A DNA stretch of 64,000 nt from DATBAX01 sp963723765. GTDB lineage: Bacteria > Acidobacteriota > Terriglobia > Terriglobales > Acidobacteriaceae. The notes beneath the pieces were generated by a model. It saw only the letters and a list, made by a program, of their open reading frames with translations. It was not told the origin of the DNA and did not search any database. Position 1 is the stretch's first letter, and each line of letters starts with the position of its first letter. Positions 59,354-64,000 of the stretch are shown here, one piece after another. Position numbers and translations under genes: made by a program. The DNA is taken from assembly GCA_963723765.1 (NCBI GenBank), contig CAVRSD010000003.1, positions 1,116,001-1,180,000 on the forward strand, given 5' to 3'.

Positions 59354-59845
59354 ATGTCCAATAGACAAAGTCATACCCATGAAACCAGTAAAAATAGTTG
59401 GGTAGAAGTGTGGTTCAAAATCGAAAAAGATGCTGACGGTTACCCGGAAAGCAAAGCCTGGGAGGGATTATTCACCGAAAAAACGGACGTCGGGTATGTG
59501 GTACAGAGTGTACCGTTCTATCTGAAGAACGTTTCGGTCGGAGACATTGTCGAGGTGGTAGAGGAGGATTTCCTCACGTTCAGAAGAGTTTTGACCCGAG
59601 GTGGTCATAATACGTATCGCCTCCTTTTGCCAGAAGATTCTCAGGGGAAAATAGACGATATAGCGAATGAACTGTCTAAGCTAGGCCTTGGGGTCGAGAA
59701 GGAAATTGGTATGCTCTTGGCCGTTGATGTTCCTGACAAAGTGAACCAACAGGATATCGATTCCTTCCTGGTACAGGGAAAGGAGGATGGGAGGTGGCAG
59801 TTGCAGGACGGGTGCCTAAATGGATTTAACAACACTCCAATGTAG
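59354..59845 (+). CDS. DUF4265 domain protein (possible immunity protein)
   Basis: A 163-residue soluble protein. Segments WVEVWFKIEKDADGYPESKAWEGLF, VGYVVQSVPFYLKNVSVGDIVEVVEEDF and RRVLTRGGHNTYRLLL match the DUF4265 pattern as I remember it. It occurs next to toxin-like genes in some genomes. Ribosome-binding site AAAGAGAG upstream. It stands between element B and the RHS-core fragment. It looks intact, so it may protect against a toxin whose gene is lost. Confidence 0.65.
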   Translation: MSNRQSHTHETSKNSWVEVWFKIEKDADGYPESKAWEGLFTEKTDVGYVVQSVPFYLKNVSVGDIVEVVEEDFLTFRRVLTRGGHNTYRLLLPEDSQGKIDDIANELSKLGLGVEKEIGMLLAVDVPDKVNQQDIDSFLVQGKEDGRWQLQDGCLNGFNNTPM

Positions 59846-59856
59846 CGCGGTTGAAC

Positions 59857-60759
59857 ATGAGACATCACTACGATGCTGACCAATTCATCCACGACTGCAC
59901 TCCACACTTTGTGCATTCGTGCGCTTTAATCGCATCCCGTTCTACCGGCAAAGAACGCGATAGTGAAAGCGGCCTGGATAACTTCGGCAAACGCTACTAC
60001 GCAAGTTCAATGGGGAGATTCAGTTCCACCGATCCAGGTCCGTACATCTGGCGCGACCCTCAGACGTTAAACCGATACACGTACACCCGGAACAACCCGC
60101 TGAGATACGTCGATCCCACGGGGATGTACTTCGTGGTGGCTGCTGAGATGCAGGCTCAGGTCAAGCAGTACATTTCCACAATGTTGAGAAGCCCTGAGGG
60201 GGCGGCGATGATCCGGGCAATATCTGCCAACCCCAAACCAAATTTCTTTAGCCAGGGCGCGCTCGACAGACATCAGGTTCCTGGAACAAACCAGATTGCG
60301 GTCACAAACGGAACTACCACGGCGCTTGCAGGCAACCAGCCAGGACAAGTGGCAGGAACGCAGACCACTCTAAGCAACAGCAATATCGCTTTCACAGCTG
60401 GAATGTCGACAGGGGACATTTTTGCGGTCGGCTTGAAAGCATTCGCGCACGAAGACTCTCACGTTGTCGATATAAACGCTGCCCATACTCTTCAAGGGGC
60501 TGCTGCTGGCGGGTGGCCCACCCTTAAGGTTTTGATCTCATCAGCAATCGTCCCGGCAGGGGGGTGCCCCATCCTTGCGTTTTTTGCAAGGGTGGGAGAC
60601 GATGCTGCGGGCAGCGAAGGTATCGCCATAAGGTCGGTTGCGACACCCTTGGGACGGGGAGAGTGTAAGTGCCCACGAGCCCGGAAAGGTGTCATGGCGC
60701 TGACCCCCGCCCCTTGCAAAAAGCGCAAGGAACGGGGCACCCCCAGTGGCGACACTTGA
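59857..60759 (+). CDS. RHS repeat-associated core with HExxH toxin domain, 3' end replaced by element C
   Basis: From about residue 30: STGKERDSESGLDNFGKRYYASSMGRFSSTDP, NRYTYTRNNPLRYVDPTG, the RHS core just before the variable tip. The tip carries AFAHEDSHVVDIN, an HExxH zinc-metallopeptidase-like motif (about residues 198-202). At 60508 the frame runs into element C and reads about 84 element-encoded codons before the stop at 60757. The true end is at 60810-60866. The upstream N-terminal Rhs body is absent, so this is an orphan tip gene. ATG 59857 or TTG 59851 would start it, but it may not be expressed. Confidence 0.7.
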   Translation: MRHHYDADQFIHDCTPHFVHSCALIASRSTGKERDSESGLDNFGKRYYASSMGRFSSTDPGPYIWRDPQTLNRYTYTRNNPLRYVDPTGMYFVVAAEMQAQVKQYISTMLRSPEGAAMIRAISANPKPNFFSQGALDRHQVPGTNQIAVTNGTTTALAGNQPGQVAGTQTTLSNSNIAFTAGMSTGDIFAVGLKAFAHEDSHVVDINAAHTLQGAAAGGWPTLKVLISSAIVPAGGCPILAFFARVGDDAAGSEGIAIRSVATPLGRGECKCPRARKGVMALTPAPCKKRKERGTPSGDT

Positions 60760-60808
60760 GAAGTTTCCTGAGATATACTTTCGCGGTCGAAAGGGTGGGC
60801 CACCCGCC
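60508..60808. mobile_element. MITE-like ~300 bp element, copy C, inserted into the HExxH toxin gene
   Basis: Same TIRs and inner structure as B. The flanking toxin codons GCT GCT GCT (left) and GAC AAC GCC (right) join in frame when 60508-60809 is removed, consistent with a 2-bp CT duplication at the insertion site. Differs from B by one G in a G-run and by an extra AC near 60643. Confidence 0.9.
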
Positions 60809-60809
60809 T

Positions 60810-60866
60810 GACAACGCCGGCATTCGAGTCGGACAAGCAATGAGGGCTGCGGGATGCCACGAATGA
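60810..60866 (+). pseudogene. Displaced C-terminus of the HExxH toxin
   Basis: Reads DNAGIRVGQAMRAAGCHE with stop TGA 60864-60866. It continues the toxin frame once copy C is removed, giving ...HTLQGAAADNAGIRVGQAMRAAGCHE. Its stop overlaps the ATG of the following gene (ATGA), the classic toxin-immunity coupling. Confidence 0.65.
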
Positions 60867-61294
60867 AACGATTTTTAAAAATGTCGTTGGGGGGAGTGGG
60901 GGCGGTTGCAATCTTGGCGATAGCCCTTTTGTACGCGCTGTTTCACGGATATTTCGATCATGGTCAGTTCGAGATCAAGCGAGTTCAACGGTCCTCTACA
61001 AATCAGGTGGCGATGGTAGCCAAACGCTTAGATCGTGAGGCGCTAGGCGGGCTTGACTATTTTGTGCTTATCGGAAATCAGCCATTCACTCCTGTCGAGC
61101 TGCGACATGCGTACTACAGTAATGCTGTTGTCTTCAGCGCATTAACTGATGACTGCCTGACCCTTCAGTGGAACGGCCAGAATAAGCTGACTATCAGATG
61201 CAATGGCTCAACTATAGACAGGGACCACATCAACGCTCAGAGACAGCAAATCGGGAATATTTCAATCGCATACGAGAACATCGCCGTCAAGTAG
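60863..61294 (+). CDS. Membrane-anchored probable immunity protein
   Basis: A 143-residue protein. Start ATG 60863 is fused with the toxin stop as ATGA; ATG 60854 is an in-frame alternative. An N-terminal transmembrane helix (LGGVGAVAILAIALLYALFHGYF) is followed by a folded part with HGQFEIKRVQRSSTNQVAMVAKR, LDYFVLIGNQPFTPVELRHAYYSN and TLQWNGQNKLTIRCNGSTIDRDHIN. No known family. A membrane-bound immunity protein suits a toxin that enters through the envelope. Confidence 0.62.
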   Translation: MKRFLKMSLGGVGAVAILAIALLYALFHGYFDHGQFEIKRVQRSSTNQVAMVAKRLDREALGGLDYFVLIGNQPFTPVELRHAYYSNAVVFSALTDDCLTLQWNGQNKLTIRCNGSTIDRDHINAQRQQIGNISIAYENIAVK

Positions 61295-61298
61295 CAGA

Positions 61299-61475
61299 CT
61301 GACAGTTGCCGCAAACAACGGGCTTACCATCGGTGCTGCTCCTCGCCTACCGTGGTACAAGAATTCCTGCATCATGAGTGCGCTCGCCAAAGGGGCTGTG
61401 AGCGCTGGGATTGATGCGATAGGACTGATTCCGGGGGGTGGCGCTGTTTCCGAAGGGCTTAGCCTTTTCCACGGA
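61299..61475 (+). pseudogene. Rhs pre-toxin stub cut by element D
   Basis: Directly after the immunity stop an open frame reads RLTVAANNGLTIGAAPRLPWYKNSCIM..., then SALAKGAVSAGIDAIGLIPGGGAVSEGLSLFHG, a Gly/Ala-rich AGxDAIGLIP segment of the kind found before toxin tips in Rhs proteins. At 61476 element D starts, and the frame continues through it to a stop at 61634. There is no convincing start codon; ATG 61374 is possible. The toxin tip itself is missing. Confidence 0.6.
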
Positions 61476-61774
61476 GGCGGGTGGCCCACCCTTAAGGTTT
61501 TGATCTCATCAGCAATCGTCCCGGCAGGGGGGTGCCCCATCCTTGCGTTTTTTGCAAGGGTGGGAGACGATGCTGCGGGCAGCGAAGGTATCGCCATAAG
61601 GTCGGTTGCGACCCTTGGGACGGGGAGAGTGTAAGTGCCCACGAGCCCGGAAAGGTGTCATGGCGCTGACCCCCGCCCCTTGCAAAAAGCGCAAGGAACG
61701 GGGCACCCCCAGTGGCGACAGTTGAGAAGTTTCCTGAGATATACTTTCGCGGTCGAAAGGGTGGGCCACCCGCC
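61476..61774. mobile_element. MITE-like ~299 bp element, copy D
   Basis: TIRs GGCGGGTGGCCCACCCTT and AAGGGTGGGCCACCCGCC. The body is nearly identical to copy B; one C-to-G change at GGCGACAGTTGAG and a G-run one base shorter. It sits between an Rhs stub (left) and a membrane-gene fragment (right), both truncated exactly at its ends. Confidence 0.9.
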
Positions 61775-61879
61775 CGTGATTGCCGTCTTTTTGTCGGGGA
61801 AGCTCATCGGCATCATAATTCCGATGTCGATGGTTCCGAAAACCAACCCACAGATGACGCCAAGTAGAACTCTGGACAT
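61775..61879 (-). pseudogene. Truncated small membrane protein gene
   Basis: ATG 61879 (AAGGGG upstream on the minus strand) begins MSRVLLGVICGLVFGTIDIG then IMMPMSFPDKKTAI and runs straight into the TIR of element D. It looks like the N-terminal transmembrane part of a conserved small protein. The rest of the gene was lost. Confidence 0.6.
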
Positions 61880-62009
61880 GCGCCCCCTTATGGACAGCGA
61901 TTGAGTTTGGCGTTTCTAAGTAAACCAAGTAATTCGTGCAGTGTCCAGATGTGATCGGTGCAGAGCTGTATCGGCTGTGAGATTTCAAACTGTAACAGTA
62001 CCAACCGCC

Positions 62010-62639
62010 CTACTCCTTCGCCTTCACCCTAACCACCGTAATCTTCGAAAATCCCTCTTCAAACGTCGGGGCCTTAAATTTGGACGCCATGCGGCGCATC
62101 ACATCTTCGGCCACCACTCGTTCGCGTTTCTTATTCCGCTCCAGGCAAACTTCCAGCGGCACATCAAAATAGACGGCCTGGACTTCATAGCCATAATCCT
62201 TGGCCAGCTTGATCCAGCCCTGCCGCTCATGCGGGGTAAGGTTGGTGGCATCCACATAATTCGTAGGACGCCGCGCAATCAGCCGGGCCTTCAGCATGGA
62301 TCGCAAATTGGAAAACACCAGGTCCTGAAACCGCTGCTCATTGGCATCGTCGAACAGCATCGCACGCAGCAGATCGGTCGAGAGCGGCGTAATCTTGTTT
62401 CGCTTGAACCACGAGCTCTTCCCTGACCCAGGCAGCCCGATTGCCAGAATCACCACGCCCTTGGACGGCCGCGGAGCCGCTGCCGGCACATCCAGCTTGG
62501 TTCCCTGGTGACGCGGCGGGCGTCGCCTCGGGCTCAAGCCCTGCGCTCGCTGGCGAAGCTGCTTCGGAGGTCCCACGACTTCGTCCTCGACCACCTCGGC
62601 CTCGCCGCCGGCGTCTCGCCGGACGCGCCGCATCGCCAA
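62010..62639 (-). CDS. P-loop kinase-like ATPase, catalytic part
   Basis: A 209-residue ORF whose real domain starts near residue 48. P-loop VILAIGLPGSGKSSWFKRN, then TPLSTDLLRAMLFDD, RPTNYVDATNLTPHERQGWIKLAKDYGYEVQAVYFDVPLEVCLERNKKRERVV, a small-kinase fold like T4 polynucleotide-kinase/AAA kinases. The first ~45 residues of this frame (AMRRVRRDAGGEAEVVEDEVVG) look like an out-of-frame reading of the Arg-rich segment encoded by the other frame, so the gene seems to be frameshifted. Polynucleotide or small-molecule phosphorylation is possible; substrate unknown. Confidence 0.65.
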   Translation of the reverse strand: MAMRRVRRDAGGEAEVVEDEVVGPPKQLRQRAQGLSPRRRPPRHQGTKLDVPAAAPRPSKGVVILAIGLPGSGKSSWFKRNKITPLSTDLLRAMLFDDANEQRFQDLVFSNLRSMLKARLIARRPTNYVDATNLTPHERQGWIKLAKDYGYEVQAVYFDVPLEVCLERNKKRERVVAEDVMRRMASKFKAPTFEEGFSKITVVRVKAKE

Positions 62640-62877
62640 CCGGCTGACGGCTAGTCATTCCATGCGACTGCACTGGAGAAGCCTCTTCTGCCTGCCCGGA
62701 CTCTTCTTTTTCGTGGATCTTGTGTTCATGCTTGGGTTCATGAATGACAGGTTCGTGAGCCGCAGCCGCCGCTTCGGGAGGAGCCGTATCGTAGAAAGAG
62801 GGCTGCAACGGAGCTTGTGCTTTTTCACCGGAAGCCTTCTCCGGCTCTTTTTTTCGGCGCTTTAAGCGCTCGGTCAT
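62500..62877 (-). pseudogene. N-terminal Arg/Pro-rich part of the kinase gene (other frame)
   Basis: From ATG 62877 (AGGA upstream): TERLKRRKKEPEKASGEKAQ, Ala/Glu/His-rich stretch, then RPARRRRRGRGGRGRSRGTSEAASP and PEATPAAS. The kinase P-loop is in the neighbouring frame, and the switch lies near 62505-62525 by eye, in a GC-rich area. One missing or extra base, or programmed frameshifting, would connect the two. Confidence 0.55.
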
Positions 62878-62889
62878 CCATTTCCTCAT

Positions 62890-63306
62890 ATTTGGCTTGT
62901 AACACAGTGGGAGCCCGGCGAGCAATGCGCACCATCACATACGAACCAAACCCGGCAGCTTGGAGACATCATTTCACCCCCATCTAAACTCGAGGGTGCC
63001 CCGTCCGGAGCTCGGCTTGGGCGGAGATTTTCCGTCGCATCGTAAACCAATCGTCCTGCCAGATCATGTCCATCTTTTCCCCTTTTGGCACTTCCGTTCT
63101 TTTCAAAAAGATGCGAGGTTTGTATGTACAATTCCGCTGGTACAAAATGTTCCCCGGGGAACACTTCTCCATTTTGCAGACTGCCTTTCCCAATGGAACC
63201 AGCCGGTGATCCTTCCTTGCGGCTTGCCCACTGAGGTCGTCGGATGTCATCATGACGTGGCCAAGTGGCCTCCCGAATGAACTCAGCCCAAAACACACCT
63301 CCTGTC
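62890..63306. other. Intergenic region, no gene seen
   Basis: About 415 bp. Several short overlapping ORFs on both strands have no recognisable protein features; I see no promoter, RNA or repeat that I can support. Confidence 0.45.
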
Positions 63307-64000
63307 ATGGTCGCTCGCGATCCTACCCCTCATAAGCTTCAAAGAGTTCCCAGCCCAATGTCGCGGCGATGGTTCTTTGGGTTCTTTTTCATCTCAGGAT
63401 TGTGCAGCATCTTGTATGAAATTGTCTGGCTGCGTTTGGCGATGGCGCAGTTCGGCGTGACCACGGCCATGGTCTCGATTGTTCTTTCCATGTTCATGGC
63501 CGGCCTGGGAATCGGATCATGGCAGGGAGGGAAATTCATCCGCCGCTATGAATCTCGCCGGACGTTCTCTGCGCTCCGCCTGTATGCGTTGGCCGAAATA
63601 TTGATTGGGGTCTCGTCGATCGCGGTGCAGTCCGAATTTTCCTGGGGACATTCGCTGCTGCACATCGCGCTGCATCCTCCCTACAGCTTGTCGCTTTACT
63701 ATTTGCTCGCCGGAATTTGGATGCTCGTCACCCTGGTTCCCTGGTGCGCGTGCATGGGCGCCACGTTTCCCTTCGCCATGCGTGCGGTGCAGGAACAGAT
63801 TTCCCAGCAGCAAACCTCCAAAGATGGCGGCCGGTCTTTTAGCTATCTCTATCTGGCCAATGTGCTGGGAGCAGTGGTGGGAACCTGGGCCCCGTTGTTT
63901 CTGATCGAACTGGTGGGGTTCCACTCAACCTTGCGATATGCAGGCTTGCTCAATCTGACATTGGGAATCTGCGCCTGGACTTTAAGCTCACTCAAACCAG
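63307..64000 (+). CDS. Spermidine-synthase-like membrane protein, N-terminal part (3' end outside window)
   Basis: Open to the right edge, 231 codons visible. MVARDPTPHKLQRVPSPMSR, then several transmembrane helices: FFGFFFISGLCSILYEIVWLRLAMAQFGVTTAMVSIVLSMFMAGLGIGSWQGGK, LAGIWMLVTLVPWCACMGATFPFAMRAVQEQI, YLYLANVLGAVVGTWAPLFLIELVG. The GLCSILYEIVWLR and FMAGLGIGSWQGG motifs are those of the membrane domain fused to aminopropyltransferase-like (SpeE) domains. The catalytic domain lies beyond the window. ATG 63358 is an alternative start. Confidence 0.8.
   Translation, partial: MVARDPTPHKLQRVPSPMSRRWFFGFFFISGLCSILYEIVWLRLAMAQFGVTTAMVSIVLSMFMAGLGIGSWQGGKFIRRYESRRTFSALRLYALAEILIGVSSIAVQSEFSWGHSLLHIALHPPYSLSLYYLLAGIWMLVTLVPWCACMGATFPFAMRAVQEQISQQQTSKDGGRSFSYLYLANVLGAVVGTWAPLFLIELVGFHSTLRYAGLLNLTLGICAWTLSSLKP

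Noticed and set aside
57710..61774. CRISPR array
   Set aside because: Repeats are ~300 bp, palindromic and separated by 0.7-1.2 kb of coding fragments; no short regular spacers and no cas genes.
62886..63308. 140-codon minus-strand ORF
   Set aside because: No start context, no protein features and overlapped by two other ORFs of equal length.

Overview
The window looks like a chromosomal contig from an acidobacterium (Acidobacteriota, Terriglobia-like). This is inferred from gene style, not from a marker gene. Supporting features are a VWFA-related secreted protein, a HAF-repeat/Ig-like secreted protein, an S53 peptidase, a membrane-anchored HTH-TPR regulator, an SMC with an enlarged head, a TlpA-like lipoprotein, moderately high GC, and dense one-strand gene blocks with GTG/TTG starts.

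Layout. 1-6.4 kb: 3' end of a glutaryl-CoA dehydrogenase, a pterin cluster (folE and two tandem PTPS/QueD homologues) with a glycosyltransferase, a TlpA-like lipoprotein, a ThiO-like oxidase and an M20 peptidase. 6.4-9 kb: a frameshifted VWFA-related protein and a ParE-type toxin-antitoxin pair. 9.3-15.3 kb: smc, purC, cvpA-like, Fis-type regulator. 15.4-21.1 kb: exported TPR protein, SDR, HAF protein, zinc ribbon, YtxH and DUF948-like envelope proteins. 21.2-25.2 kb: mnmA-iscS (sulfur relay), hicAB, citrate synthase. 25.4-34.3 kb: secretin, DsbA-like protein, nadE, S53 peptidase, exported hypothetical, GHMP kinase. 34.4-43.1 kb: a solitary nuoB, a zinc-type reductase, a deoxyhypusine-synthase-like protein, XdhC, AhpD-like, DUF1572, an alkyltransferase-like protein, STAS, then the conserved dnaX-ybaB-recR operon. 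43.5-57.3 kb: PD-(D/E)XK-like protein, CHAD-HD fusion, TauE with DUF1634, Spy-like protein, HTH-TPR regulator, L,D-transpeptidase, a 50-residue membrane protein, and an operon of exported protein, oligopeptide-type binding protein, NtrY-like kinase and NtrC-like regulator.

57.6-62 kb is different. It starts at tRNA-Gln(CTG) and holds four almost identical ~300 bp elements with about 18 bp terminal inverted repeats. Between them lie broken pieces: an Rhs toxin tip and its probable immunity gene, an integrase remnant, a DUF4265 gene, an RHS-core/HExxH toxin split by one element with an ATGA-coupled immunity candidate, an Rhs pre-toxin stub, and a truncated membrane gene. I read this as a decayed island carrying orphan polymorphic-toxin cassettes, invaded and probably shuffled by a MITE-like element. 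It is the most interesting part of the window.

62-64 kb returns to backbone: a P-loop kinase-like gene that appears frameshifted, and the start of a spermidine-synthase-like membrane protein cut by the window end. Two families of dispersed palindromic repeats also lie between backbone genes (about 4.95, 38.28, 55.75 and 57.34 kb), and in two places they create false N-terminal extensions of ORFs.
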